Positions 25,900 through 34,481 of a DNA stretch of 41,628 bases are shown piece after piece. A model generated the notes under the pieces. It had not been told where the DNA came from. It did not search any database and saw only the letters and a list, made by a program, of their open reading frames with translations. Numbering within the stretch: position 1 is the first letter of the stretch; the number at the start of each line of letters is the position of its first letter. The DNA is taken from assembly GCA_016786745.1 (NCBI GenBank), contig JAEUVS010000121.1:1-41628 (forward strand), given 5' to 3'. Origin of the DNA: Chitinophagaceae bacterium (GTDB lineage Bacteria > Bacteroidota > Bacteroidia > Chitinophagales > Chitinophagaceae). The position numbers and the translations under genes are program-made.

Positions 25900-27603
25900 T
25901 TATGCACCGGATGTTGAAAGAATTTTAGGCAGGCTGAACCCAAACACACTTCCCTTCCCCAATTCACTCTTCACCCAAATCTTCCCGTTCTGTGCCTCAA
26001 TAAACTCTTTGGAAATAGCAAGCCCAAGTCCATTGCCAGCAGCTTTTGTACCCGGCACTTTGAAGAAGCGGTCAAAAATATGAGGCAGATGCTCAGGAGC
26101 AATACCGGCTCCTTCATCAGCCACCGAAAATTCTACCACCTTATCGGCATTACGAAGATTGACCGATACCGCAGAACCGGCAGTAGAATATTTAATGGCA
26201 TTGGTAAGAAAGTTATTAATCACCCAAACAGTCTTATCTGCATCGGCGCGAACATTTGCGAGGCCATTATCGAACTGTTTATTAAGCGCTATATTCTTCT
26301 CTTTCGCCGCACTTGAAACAGAATGAAGCGCGCTGTCGGCTATGCTATAAGGTGATATCGCGCCAATGTTTAGTTGCATTTTGCCGGTTTCTATCTGCGC
26401 CATATTCAGCAGCTCGCTCAAAATTTTGAGCATTCTCTGATTATCCTGCCGCAGGCTCGTTACATATTCTTTCTGTTCTTTGCTCAACGTTCCCGTTCTT
26501 TCATCTTCCAGCAGCTTAATGCTGAAGTCTGATGACGCCAGGGGCGTTTTCAGCTCATGGGAAATGGTAGCAAGAAAATTTGTCTTTGCCACATCGAGTT
26601 CTTTAAAAGAAGTAATATTTTTTATCACAATCACCTTTGCACCATCCTCTGAAATATCCACCTGCTCTCTTGTAAAATAATTCTCTTTGTTGTCCACGAC
26701 AACCTTGAACGGCATGTTGCCTTTGTCTTCTATTAAAAAGCTCAGCAGGTCATTTTTCTTCGATATTTCCTTTGCGGCCAGGCCCACTACCTGGGCAGAC
26801 TGCATGCCCACCAACTGCAGTGCCTGCTGATTGGCAAAAAGAATTATTCCGTTTTTATCAATACCGATACTCGCGTCTTTCAAGCTGTTGATCACTGCTT
26901 CAGCGCGTGTTTTTTCGAATATGATTTTATTTAGATTGCTGCTTTCGAAGTATTCAAGACGCTCCGCCATATCGTTAAAAGCAGCAGCCATCTGTCCAAA
27001 TTCATCTTTACGGTCCAAGTGAATGCGGTGTTTATATTTTTTTGCGCTGATTGCACCGATACCTTCCGTAATAGCGTTGATGGGATTGGTTATCACTGAA
27101 GGAAAGTTATACGCGAACGTTAATCCTACGAGAAAAATAACGGCGACAATCAACGTAATGAAAGTAAGCGCACGATCCGCGGTGCCATTGGCTGTATTAT
27201 TTTTAACTTCGATTGCGTTCATATTGAGTTCGAGCACATGCTGAATGTTACCTTGAATCCTGTGCAACACATCCGGCGAAGTTTTACCTGAACGGAATTC
27301 TTTGTAAGCTGTTCTAATATTGCGGGTAAACCCGCCCTCATCTTTTTCCGTGATGTTTTCCTCCTGCAACGATAAAGCACTATCGAACTGTTTGCTGTAT
27401 TTCGCCGGGTTTATATAAAAGCTATCCAGCGCACGCTGCATAGCATGACAATAGTCGAGGGATTCATAGTTATCCTTCAGAATAATCTGCGAGTCGTTCT
27501 TTAACCTCACGATATGAAAAATAGACACGCCTCCAAGAGCCATCAGCAACAGGTACAGGAACAACGTTCCCCAACGTATTTTCTGTTTTACCGTTAGCGG
27601 CAT
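25900..27603 (-). CDS. Sensor histidine kinase (HAMP-PAS-HisKA-HATPase) of the kdp cluster
   Basis: Inner-membrane two-component kinase, 567 residues. TM1 about 11-33, extracytoplasmic helical loop 34-146, TM2 about 147-170, HAMP 168-222 (NPINAITEGI, DEFGQMAAAFNDMAERL), PAS about 230-335 (AVINSLKDASIGIDKNGIILFAN), HisKA with phospho-His349 (ATISHELKTPL), then N box NNFLTNAIKY (463-472), G1 DEGAG and G2 GNGLGLAISKEF. It starts 1 base after the KdpD N-terminal gene ends (TGAcATG), so the two form a split counterpart of KdpD. The kinase has its own sensor region, unlike canonical KdpD. Its partner may be the NtrC-like regulator near kup (inference). Confidence 0.92.
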   Translation of the reverse strand: MPLTVKQKIRWGTLFLYLLLMALGGVSIFHIVRLKNDSQIILKDNYESLDYCHAMQRALDSFYINPAKYSKQFDSALSLQEENITEKDEGGFTRNIRTAYKEFRSGKTSPDVLHRIQGNIQHVLELNMNAIEVKNNTANGTADRALTFITLIVAVIFLVGLTFAYNFPSVITNPINAITEGIGAISAKKYKHRIHLDRKDEFGQMAAAFNDMAERLEYFESSNLNKIIFEKTRAEAVINSLKDASIGIDKNGIILFANQQALQLVGMQSAQVVGLAAKEISKKNDLLSFLIEDKGNMPFKVVVDNKENYFTREQVDISEDGAKVIVIKNITSFKELDVAKTNFLATISHELKTPLASSDFSIKLLEDERTGTLSKEQKEYVTSLRQDNQRMLKILSELLNMAQIETGKMQLNIGAISPYSIADSALHSVSSAAKEKNIALNKQFDNGLANVRADADKTVWVINNFLTNAIKYSTAGSAVSVNLRNADKVVEFSVADEGAGIAPEHLPHIFDRFFKVPGTKAAGNGLGLAISKEFIEAQNGKIWVKSELGKGSVFGFSLPKILSTSGA

Positions 27604-27604
27604 G

Positions 27605-28684
27605 TCATGATAGAATTACAAGGTCAACGTCATTCTTAGACAAAGTTCTCAATAGTTGGTTAAAAACGCCAGTTTTCAGAATAATTTGCCACAGTTGCAG
27701 ATGAGGCTTCCCGATGCAAACCGTTGTTATTTTTTTTTCTTCAATTACGTCGATTATCGCCCTGGCGATATCCCTCTCCTTTTTCTGTATCACTTCTCCT
27801 CCTAATTCGGTCGCATTTTTAAAATTGTTAATCAGGTGGCGCTGTGCTGCCAGGGAAATTTTATTTGACGATTCTTTGGGTGTTTGCACATATAATACAA
27901 ACCACTGGCTATTATAGTACGATGCCAGTCGCGCAGTTTTGCGGATAAGGCGCTGCGCTATTTCGTGGTTCGATGATATACAGGCCAGAAAATGTTCGTG
28001 CCGGAACGGGTTCGTACGGGCTGTGATCTGGTAATCGACTTTACGCTCTACCTGCCCCGCTACCTCCTTCAGGGCAAGCTCCCTAAGCTGGAGTATTTTT
28101 TCAGGTTGGAAGAAGTTGGTTAGTGCCTGTTGAATTTTTGTAGAGTCATATATTTTTCCTTCGCGTAAACGCCGGATCAGCTCATCGGCAGGCAGATCGA
28201 TGTTTACAACCTCGTCGGCCACCTGCAATATTCTGTCGGGCACACGTTCTTTTACTTCCACTCCTGTTATCTGCTTCACTTCATCGTTGATACTTTCAAT
28301 ATGCTGGATGTTAATAGCGGTGATGACATCGATACCTGCATCGATCACGTCCATTACATCCTGCCAGCGTTTTTCGTTTTTACTACCGGGGATGTTGGTA
28401 TGAGCAAGTTCATCAATAACAACAACTTCAGGGTGAATCAGAAATATCGCCTGCGTATCAAGCTCATCCAGCCGTTTTCCTTTGTAGAATGCCTGCCTTC
28501 GTGGAATTTCAGGGAGCCCTTCAATGAGCGCCTGTGTTTCCTGCCTGCCATGCGTTTCAACGTAAGCGATTTTTACGTTTACACCATCCCGTAATAACTG
28601 GTGCGCTTCCAACAGCATGCGGTACGTTTTTCCAACGCCGGCACTCATACCGATATAAATTTTCAGTTTGCCTTTTTTAACCAT
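27605..28684 (-). CDS. kdpD: KdpD N-terminal domain protein (split KdpD: KdpD + Usp domains only)
   Basis: A 359-residue soluble protein corresponding to only the cytoplasmic N-terminal part of the K+ sensor KdpD. Walker A IGMSAGVGKTYRM (Gly12-Thr20), Walker B VVVIDELAHTN, then the family blocks KRWQDVMDVIDAGIDVITAINIQHIESIND and VPDRILQVADEVVNIDLPADELIRRL. The C-terminal ~120 residues form a universal-stress-protein-like domain (EHFLACISSNHEIAQRLIRKTARLA), the region that binds c-di-AMP in some KdpD. It ends with no transmembrane or kinase segment. The ATG directly follows the porin TAA. It would regulate the adjacent kinase (inference). Confidence 0.93.
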   Translation of the reverse strand: MVKKGKLKIYIGMSAGVGKTYRMLLEAHQLLRDGVNVKIAYVETHGRQETQALIEGLPEIPRRQAFYKGKRLDELDTQAIFLIHPEVVVIDELAHTNIPGSKNEKRWQDVMDVIDAGIDVITAINIQHIESINDEVKQITGVEVKERVPDRILQVADEVVNIDLPADELIRRLREGKIYDSTKIQQALTNFFQPEKILQLRELALKEVAGQVERKVDYQITARTNPFRHEHFLACISSNHEIAQRLIRKTARLASYYNSQWFVLYVQTPKESSNKISLAAQRHLINNFKNATELGGEVIQKKERDIARAIIDVIEEKKITTVCIGKPHLQLWQIILKTGVFNQLLRTLSKNDVDLVILS

Positions 28685-29710
28685 TTAAAAATTGATGGCG
28701 GTTGAAAATGTAAGGGCAGCGCTTTCAAGATGCCTCGCTTCGATACGCATCACTATGTTATCGGCAGGAATATAATCTATATTGATCGAGTTGCCCGCAA
28801 TATCGAAACCATTCGGGTTTTCAGAAGGTATAATCACTCCGTTTTTGTCTTTGAAATATTCGAAACGATAAGCGACCGCCCATTTTTCGGAAAGCTTATA
28901 ACGCACGATGCAAAGGGGAGCGATCCAGTTATTCAAATCCTCCGAGCCCTTCACTTTCTGCTCCCATCCCATATCAAGTCCCGCAGTAATACCGATTTTT
29001 TCATTTGCCTGCCAAACCGCATATAAATCATGATAATAACGCCACAACCGCGCGATGTCGGGTTTATCACTTCCAATGAACGTACTGTAATTAAGCGAAA
29101 CTTCCTCTGTTGGCTTATAAAAAATTTGCGTACCCCAGCTCATCAGGGAATTGCCATCCACACGGGTGATGCGTTGCCATCCATTCAGGGCCAGCGCTGC
29201 AACTGTAAGTTTGTTGTTGTCGGTGGTAAAACTCAGTTTCGCGCCGCTTTCAAAGTAAGGTGAATTTTCAGCAACAAAACTTCGTGTGAGGGTCCAGTTG
29301 TCTTTTCCAACCGCACTTTCAAACCCGATATGCGACGGTATTATGCCTATGTCGAGCCACAGATTTTTCTTCGCGCTTAATTTGTACCCTGCGTTTGCTT
29401 CGAAAACATTTTTCAGTACACCCGGCTCGGCCGCATAATTTGCATTCATATAGGTACCCACGGCCAGGGCAACGTTGCCCCTTACTCTTTCTGCTGAGTA
29501 GTTTACCTTCACATATCCCAGGTTAAGGTTGAATTCATTGTGTCGTGAATAATTGTAGAGGTATGAAGCACGGCTATTGTTTTCGGGGCGATCGAAGTCG
29601 TACGTATAGTATGCTTCGGCATAAGCGCTTACTGTTAATTTTTTTTCAGGTTGCTGTGCGATAACAGTTACAGCATATAAACTCATAAATAAAAACAAAC
29701 AAATTTTCAT
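28685..29710 (-). CDS. Outer-membrane beta-barrel porin inserted in the kdp operon
   Basis: A 341-residue secreted protein with signal peptide MKICLFLFMSLYAVTVIAQ and repeated amphipathic strands (VSAYAEAYYTYDFDRPENN, EFNLNLGYVKVNYSAERVRGN, LSFTTDNNKLTVAALALNGW), ending SAALTFSTAINF. Resembles putative beta-barrel porin-2 (OmpL-like) proteins. It lies between kdpC (14-base gap) and the KdpD N-terminal gene (no gap), so it is part of the operon. A likely role is K+ or cation entry across the outer membrane under K+ limitation (inference from position). Confidence 0.85.
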   Translation of the reverse strand: MKICLFLFMSLYAVTVIAQQPEKKLTVSAYAEAYYTYDFDRPENNSRASYLYNYSRHNEFNLNLGYVKVNYSAERVRGNVALAVGTYMNANYAAEPGVLKNVFEANAGYKLSAKKNLWLDIGIIPSHIGFESAVGKDNWTLTRSFVAENSPYFESGAKLSFTTDNNKLTVAALALNGWQRITRVDGNSLMSWGTQIFYKPTEEVSLNYSTFIGSDKPDIARLWRYYHDLYAVWQANEKIGITAGLDMGWEQKVKGSEDLNNWIAPLCIVRYKLSEKWAVAYRFEYFKDKNGVIIPSENPNGFDIAGNSINIDYIPADNIVMRIEARHLESAALTFSTAINF

Positions 29711-29724
29711 CTTTGGGCGTTTTC

Positions 29725-30279
29725 TTATTTTAACTCATCAAGAGCAATATTCAATTTCAGAACATTAACAACCGCAGGACCAAAAAGCGGTTCTGTTGTG
29801 TGTTGATTGATAAGCTCGACTATTTTTTGTTCATCAACTTTTCTTCCTGAGGCAATTCTTTTCACCTGTACGAGCGCCGATTGAGGTGAGATGTGAGGAT
29901 CGAGACCACTGCCTGAAGCAGTGACCATTTCTGCTGGAACCTGGTTTTTGGTAACGCCCGGGTTATGAACCAGGAACGAATCGATCCTTTCCTGCACTAT
30001 TTTTAAATAATCGGGGTTCGATGGACCTTTGTTGCTTCCACCGGAGCCCGCGGCGTTATAGTCAACCGCTGAAGGGCGGCCCCAGAAATATTTGTCGTCG
30101 GTAAATTTTTGCCCGATTAGTTCGTATCCTACAACTTTACCATCAACCATTACCTTTTTTCCTCCACCGTTACCAGGAGTTATTTTTCCAATTGCTCCTA
30201 CTATGGAGAAATAAACTATACAGCAGAGCGCGATCATGACAACCGTCATTCTCACTGAAGTAAAAAAATATGTTTTCAT
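29725..30279 (-). CDS. kdpC: K+-transporting ATPase subunit C
   Basis: Stabilising/chaperone subunit of the KdpFABC K+ pump, 184 residues. One N-terminal TM (about 10-32, VRMTVVMIALCCIVYFSIVG) and a periplasmic domain with the family blocks GQKFTDDKYFWGRPSAVDYNAAGSGGSN, NPDYLKIVQERID and GSGLDPHISPQSALVQVKRIA. Normal length. Follows kdpB by 37 bases. Confidence 0.96.
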   Translation of the reverse strand: MKTYFFTSVRMTVVMIALCCIVYFSIVGAIGKITPGNGGGKKVMVDGKVVGYELIGQKFTDDKYFWGRPSAVDYNAAGSGGSNKGPSNPDYLKIVQERIDSFLVHNPGVTKNQVPAEMVTASGSGLDPHISPQSALVQVKRIASGRKVDEQKIVELINQHTTEPLFGPAVVNVLKLNIALDELK

Positions 30280-30316
30280 TTCTATTATTTTTTTATTGCT
30301 CTTCTTATTTTTTTAA

Positions 30317-32374
30317 TTACATAATCAATCCCAGCAACAGGTCAATAGCTTTAATTCCTAGGAAAGGAGCAGCAATCCCACCGATTCCATAAATCAATAA
30401 ATTTCTCCTTAGCAAAGCCGAAGCTCCAATTGGTTTATACTCCACGCCACGCAGGGCCAGGGGTATCAGCAACGGAATTATAATCGCATTGAATATTACC
30501 GCGGAAAGTATTGCCGATTCGGGGCTTTTCAGGTTCATGATATTCAATCCCTGCAATGCAGGAATTGATGCAATGAACAAAGCCGGCACTATCGCAAAGT
30601 ATTTTGCAACATCGTTTGCAATTGAAAATGTAGTGAGGGTTCCTCTTGTTATCAGCAACTGTTTTCCTATTTCCACCACTTCAATCAACTTGGTCGGGTC
30701 ATTATCAAGGTCAACCATATTACCGGCTTCCTTTGCTGCCTGTGTTCCGCTGTTCATCGCCACGCCAACATCCGCCTGCGCCAACGCAGGTGCGTCATTT
30801 GTGCCATCGCCCATCATCGCAACAAGTTTACCGGTGGCCTGTTCGTTTCGTATATAATTCATCTTATCCTCGGGCCTGGCTTCTGCAATAAAATCATCAA
30901 CGCCTGCTTTGTTAGCGATATATTTTGCCGTAAGTGGATTATCGCCAGTGACCATCACTGTTTTCACACCCATTCTCCGGAGGCGGTTAAACCGTTCGAA
31001 AATACCAGGCTTAATAATATCCTGCAATTCGATCACTCCCTTTACTTCATCGTTCAATCCTACAATGAGCGGAGTTCCTCCATTCTCAGCGATCGATTTA
31101 ACTTTTTTATCAACGCTATCGGGAAACGGATGGCCCGCCTTCAGCACCCTGTTTCTGATTACATCCTGCGCACCTTTGCGAATTTTTACGCCGTTGGGCA
31201 GGTTAACGCCACTGCTTCTTGTTTCAGCGCTGAATGCCACAAACTCGATTTCTTTATCGGGTTTTTTCGTTACTCCTTTTTGTGCTGCAAGCTCAACAAT
31301 CGATTTTCCTTCCGGCGTATCATCGGCAAGTGAGCTCAATGCTGCGAGTTCGATAAATTCTTTGTCCGACAAGCCATCTGCGGGGTAGAAATTTGTCGCT
31401 TTCCTGTTACCTATTGTTATGGTACCGGTTTTATCCAGTAGAAGTGTATCTACGTCGCCGGCAGTTTCTACAGCTTTCCCGCTTTTTGCGATAATATTCG
31501 CGCGCAATGCGCGGTCCATACCCGCGATACCAATAGCTGACAACAGGCCGCCTATGGTTGTAGGGATCAGGCATACAAACAATGATATAAAAGCAGCGAT
31601 AGTAATATGCGTTCCTGAGTAGTCTGCAAAAGGTTTGAGTGTTACACAAACTATAATGAACACGATCGTGAACGATGCAAGTAAAATGGTTAACGCAATC
31701 TCATTTGGCGTTTTCTGCCTGTTTGCGCCCTCAACAAGCGCGATCATTTTATCGAGGAATGTTTCTCCGGGTTGTGTGGTTACTTCCACCACAATGCGGT
31801 CAGACAATACTTTCGTACCGCCCGTTACAGAAGACCTGTCACCGCCTGCTTCCCTGATCACCGGTGCCGATTCGCCGGTGATCGCGCTTTCGTCTATGGT
31901 CGCTATTCCCTCCACAATTTCTCCATCCATTGGAATAACATCGCCAGCTTCACAAATAAACCTGTCGCCAAGGTGAAGTTGCGACGATGGAACAACTTTC
32001 ACCTCGTTCATATATATTTCTCCAACGAGGCTGACTTTTTTGGCAGGTGTATCCTGGCGTGTTTTTCTTAAACTTTCCGCCTGGGCCTTGCCTCTCGCCT
32101 CAGCTATTGCCTCTGCGAAATTTGCAAAGAGTACGGTCAGGAGAAGTATTATGAAGATGGCTAAATTATAGGCCAGCGAACCCTCGGTCGTGTCGCCTGT
32201 GATCATCGTGTACAACACAACGGCAAGCATAACCGCGGTGCCTATCTCCACGGTAAACATTACCGGGTTTTTGATCATTAACGATGGCTTAAGTTTAGTA
32301 AACGATTGCCCGGTTGCAGCTCTTACAAGTGCACCTTCAAAAAGTTTTACCGATCTGCGTGTATGTTTGGACAT
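30317..32374 (-). CDS. kdpB: K+-transporting ATPase subunit B (P-type ATPase)
   Basis: Catalytic ATPase subunit of KdpFABC, 685 residues. Phosphorylated Asp314 in [13 protein letters not shown], actuator TGES at 166-169 (the Ser is the known inhibitory phosphorylation site in E. coli), [14 protein letters not shown] and hinge [21 protein letters not shown]. Seven TM helices are expected. Length and motifs are standard. Preceded by kdpA with a 16-base gap. Confidence 0.98.
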   Translation of the reverse strand: MSKHTRRSVKLFEGALVRAATGQSFTKLKPSLMIKNPVMFTVEIGTAVMLAVVLYTMITGDTTEGSLAYNLAIFIILLLTVLFANFAEAIAEARGKAQAESLRKTRQDTPAKKVSLVGEIYMNEVKVVPSSQLHLGDRFICEAGDVIPMDGEIVEGIATIDESAITGESAPVIREAGGDRSSVTGGTKVLSDRIVVEVTTQPGETFLDKMIALVEGANRQKTPNEIALTILLASFTIVFIIVCVTLKPFADYSGTHITIAAFISLFVCLIPTTIGGLLSAIGIAGMDRALRANIIAKSGKAVETAGDVDTLLLDKTGTITIGNRKATNFYPADGLSDKEFIELAALSSLADDTPEGKSIVELAAQKGVTKKPDKEIEFVAFSAETRSSGVNLPNGVKIRKGAQDVIRNRVLKAGHPFPDSVDKKVKSIAENGGTPLIVGLNDEVKGVIELQDIIKPGIFERFNRLRRMGVKTVMVTGDNPLTAKYIANKAGVDDFIAEARPEDKMNYIRNEQATGKLVAMMGDGTNDAPALAQADVGVAMNSGTQAAKEAGNMVDLDNDPTKLIEVVEIGKQLLITRGTLTTFSIANDVAKYFAIVPALFIASIPALQGLNIMNLKSPESAILSAVIFNAIIIPLLIPLALRGVEYKPIGASALLRRNLLIYGIGGIAAPFLGIKAIDLLLGLIM

Positions 32375-32390
32375 CTTGTTTAGGATTTAG

Positions 32391-34103
32391 TTACATCGAA
32401 AAATATTCGGCAATGGGTCCCAGGGCAAGAGCCGGGAAATAAGATAATGCGTTTATGATAACAATTACGGCAAGTGTCATTGCGCCGAATGTGAGCGAAT
32501 CAGTTCTGAGCGTTCCGGCTGAATGGGGAATGTGTTTCTTTCCCGCAAGCAACCCGGCGATGGCAACGGGTCCGATGATAGGTAAAAATCTTCCGAGAAT
32601 TAGTACAAAGCCAGTCATTACGTTCCAGAAGATGTTATTATCTCCGAGGCCCTCGAAACCACTGCCATTGTTGGCGTTTGCCGACGTATTCTCATATAAC
32701 ATTTCACTGAACCCGTGATATGAAGGGTTGTTCAACCAACTGCCCGGTTGCACTGCCCACGCCATCTGTGGATGGTTGGCATTAAAATACGCGGCAAGCG
32801 ACGTTGCTGTCATTATGAGAAAGGGAGATAATAAGGTAATCAACGCCGCAATTTTTATCTCACGCCCCTCTAACTTATGCCCCATGAACTCCGGCGTTCG
32901 TCCCACCATTAACCCGGAAATAAATACCGCAATAATTATATAGATGAAATAGTTCAGTAAGCCAACACCGCAGCCCCCATAAAATGAATTGATCATCATT
33001 GCTAACATTTGCATCATACCCGAAAGAGCCATTGAACTGTCATGCATCGAATTCACCGAACCGGTTGAAATGACGGTCGTAACTATACTCCAGAAACCTG
33101 AAAAGGCCGGACCAAATCTCACTTCCTTCCCTTCCATGGCGCCGTTCGGTTGCTGAGCGCCCAGTGCTGCAATAGCGGGATTGCCGTTTATTTCGTTGAT
33201 AATTGTGGGAATTGCAAGTGCGAGAAAGCCCACCGTCATAACTCCGAATATGACATACGCGAGCTTTTTTCGGTTAATAAAGAACCCAAATGCAAATACC
33301 ATTGCAAATGGAATAATCAGTTGCGCAATGAGCTCGACCGAATTAGTGAAATAGTTAGGATTTTCAAGAGGATGCGCCGAGTTTGCACCAAACCATCCGC
33401 CACCATTCGTACCCAGATGTTTAATAGCAACCATCGCAGCTGCCGGACCACGGCTCACATGTACGGTATCGCCCTGCAAGGTTACCAGTGAATCTCTACC
33501 ATCGAAAGAGGTCGGTGTTCCATTTAAAGCAAGAATTGTGGCAACTACAATAGATAGCGGTAATAAAATTCTCGTGATTGATTTTACAAAGAATACATAG
33601 AAGTTGCCGAGAACCTGGGTTGTTTTTTCGCCAAGAGCACGGAAGAAAATAACTGCCGATGCAATCCCTGTTGCGGCTGATACAAACATTAGGAATGAAA
33701 TGACGCCTACCTGGGTCAGGTAGCTGAGGCCACTTTCACCACTATAGTGTTGCAGGTCGCAGTTCACCATAAACGATATTGCAGTATTGAAAGCGAGGTC
33801 CGGTGATTGCGAAGGGTTGCCGTCGGGATTAAGAAAAAGGGAACCCTGGGTGATCAGCATTACGAACGCATAAACGAACCAGACCAGGTTAATTGAAAGA
33901 AGCGCTTTAAGATTTTCCTTCCAATTCATCTCCCTCTTTGGATCCACCCCGGAGAACCGAAAGATGAAACGCTCCACCGGGTTAAGAAAGTCAGTAAGTG
34001 TTTTCTTTCCTGAAAAAACATTTGAAATGTATATTCCAAGTGGAAATCCGATAAGCAGCGCTATCAGAAATGCGACAACTATGCCTGTTATTTCACTACC
34101 CAT
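32391..34103 (-). CDS. kdpA: K+-transporting ATPase subunit A (K+ channel-like)
   Basis: K+-binding, channel-like membrane subunit of the Kdp pump, 570 residues, about ten TM helices. Selectivity-filter loops include NCDLQHYSGESGLSYLTQ, HLGTNGGGWFGANSAHPLENP and NGSGFEGLGDNN. N-terminus GIVVAFLIALLIGFPLGIYI and GVDPKREMNWKENLKALLSIN are typical. The ATG lies 4 bases after the kdpF stop. Confidence 0.98.
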   Translation of the reverse strand: MGSEITGIVVAFLIALLIGFPLGIYISNVFSGKKTLTDFLNPVERFIFRFSGVDPKREMNWKENLKALLSINLVWFVYAFVMLITQGSLFLNPDGNPSQSPDLAFNTAISFMVNCDLQHYSGESGLSYLTQVGVISFLMFVSAATGIASAVIFFRALGEKTTQVLGNFYVFFVKSITRILLPLSIVVATILALNGTPTSFDGRDSLVTLQGDTVHVSRGPAAAMVAIKHLGTNGGGWFGANSAHPLENPNYFTNSVELIAQLIIPFAMVFAFGFFINRKKLAYVIFGVMTVGFLALAIPTIINEINGNPAIAALGAQQPNGAMEGKEVRFGPAFSGFWSIVTTVISTGSVNSMHDSSMALSGMMQMLAMMINSFYGGCGVGLLNYFIYIIIAVFISGLMVGRTPEFMGHKLEGREIKIAALITLLSPFLIMTATSLAAYFNANHPQMAWAVQPGSWLNNPSYHGFSEMLYENTSANANNGSGFEGLGDNNIFWNVMTGFVLILGRFLPIIGPVAIAGLLAGKKHIPHSAGTLRTDSLTFGAMTLAVIVIINALSYFPALALGPIAEYFSM

Positions 34104-34107
34104 ATAA

Positions 34108-34188
34108 TTAGAATTTTTCGGGGTTTATCAATACATAACACAGGTAGATAAACACCAGTATCGAAAGAACAAATAGTGTGGTTATCAT
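34108..34188 (-). CDS. kdpF: KdpF, 26-residue subunit of the K+ ATPase
   Basis: A single-TM peptide too short for usual gene finders: begins MITTLFVLSILV and ends FIYLCYVLINPEKF, the diagnostic KdpF pattern (YLxYxLxxPExF). It binds KdpA and stabilises the complex in E. coli. Located directly before kdpA in the normal gene order, 5 bases after a second mini-gene. Confidence 0.93.
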   Translation of the reverse strand: MITTLFVLSILVFIYLCYVLINPEKF

Positions 34189-34193
34189 AATTA

Positions 34194-34277
34194 TTAGATT
34201 TTGTCGAAGAAATCAATTGATTTAAAGAACAGCCAGAAGCATATAAGGCCCGCAGCCATTAATAAAGCTATAAGCAT
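34194..34277 (-). CDS. 27-residue single-TM mini-protein at the head of the kdp operon
   Basis: Reverse-strand frame from the ATG at 34277 to TAA (34194-34196), starting MLIALLMAAGLIC and ending FWLFFKSIDFFDKI. One hydrophobic helix then a charged C-terminus, similar in size and layout to KdpF but with KSIDFF in place of the PEKF tail. It lies 5 bases upstream of kdpF and right after a putative promoter, so translation as the first operon gene is plausible. It may be an additional Kdp-associated membrane peptide; alternatively a leader peptide. I recall similar tiny frames in other Bacteroidota kdp operons but could not check. Confidence 0.65.
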   Translation of the reverse strand: MLIALLMAAGLICFWLFFKSIDFFDKI

Positions 34278-34299
34278 GGAAAAATGTTTCTCTAACTTT

Positions 34300-34315
34300 G
34301 ACAAACCGGGTGCCG
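34300..34315 (-). promoter_or_regulatory. Near-match sigma54 (-24/-12) promoter of the kdp operon
   Basis: Minus strand CGGCAC-CCGGT-TTGT against the consensus TGGCAC-N5-TTGC. Spacing is exact; differences are C for T at the first base and T for C in the -12 GC, which is normally well conserved. The ATG at 34277 would follow with a leader of roughly 10-15 bases. No TAnnTTTG box is seen nearby. Confidence 0.35.
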
Positions 34316-34331
34316 CCGGTGCGAGCAATGA

Positions 34332-34391
34332 CTGAAACCAGCATCCAGTCTGCATTTCAGGGTGATGCTATTAAGACAGGAGGTGTGATGC
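34332..34391 (-). promoter_or_regulatory. Small hairpin and direct repeats upstream of kdp
   Basis: CTGAAA (34332-34337) pairs with TTTCAG (34355-34360), with inner GCA/TGC. GTGATGC occurs at 34362-34368 and 34385-34391, 23 bases apart, so on one DNA face approximately every two turns. These may be protein-binding sites; unproven. Confidence 0.3.
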
Positions 34392-34397
34392 GCCTCT

Positions 34398-34426
34398 TCA
34401 AAATGATAAAAACAATATCATTTTGA
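34398..34426. promoter_or_regulatory. Perfect 11-bp dyad, candidate enhancer site for the NtrC-like regulator
   Basis: TCAAAATGATA (34398-34408) and TATCATTTTGA (34416-34426) are perfect inverted repeats around 7 bases. No T-run follows on either strand beyond the stem, so a terminator for kup (whose stop is about 55 bases away) is less likely. Its distance of roughly 110-140 bp upstream of the putative kdp transcription start is typical for enhancer-binding proteins. Confidence 0.5.
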
Positions 34427-34481
34427 TAGAACAACTTCAGGTTAGCCCAATCATTTCGTTGGTAAAATATCTATCTGCGCC

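Noticed and set aside
34324..34340. Alternative -24/-12-like sequence TGGTTTCAGTCATTGCT on the minus strand
   Set aside because: Both GG and GC are present but spacing is one base too long, which sigma54 does not normally tolerate.
34398..34426. Dyad as an intrinsic terminator of kup
   Set aside because: Neither strand has a T-run after the stem; a DNA-binding site is more likely, though Rho-type or processing roles cannot be excluded.
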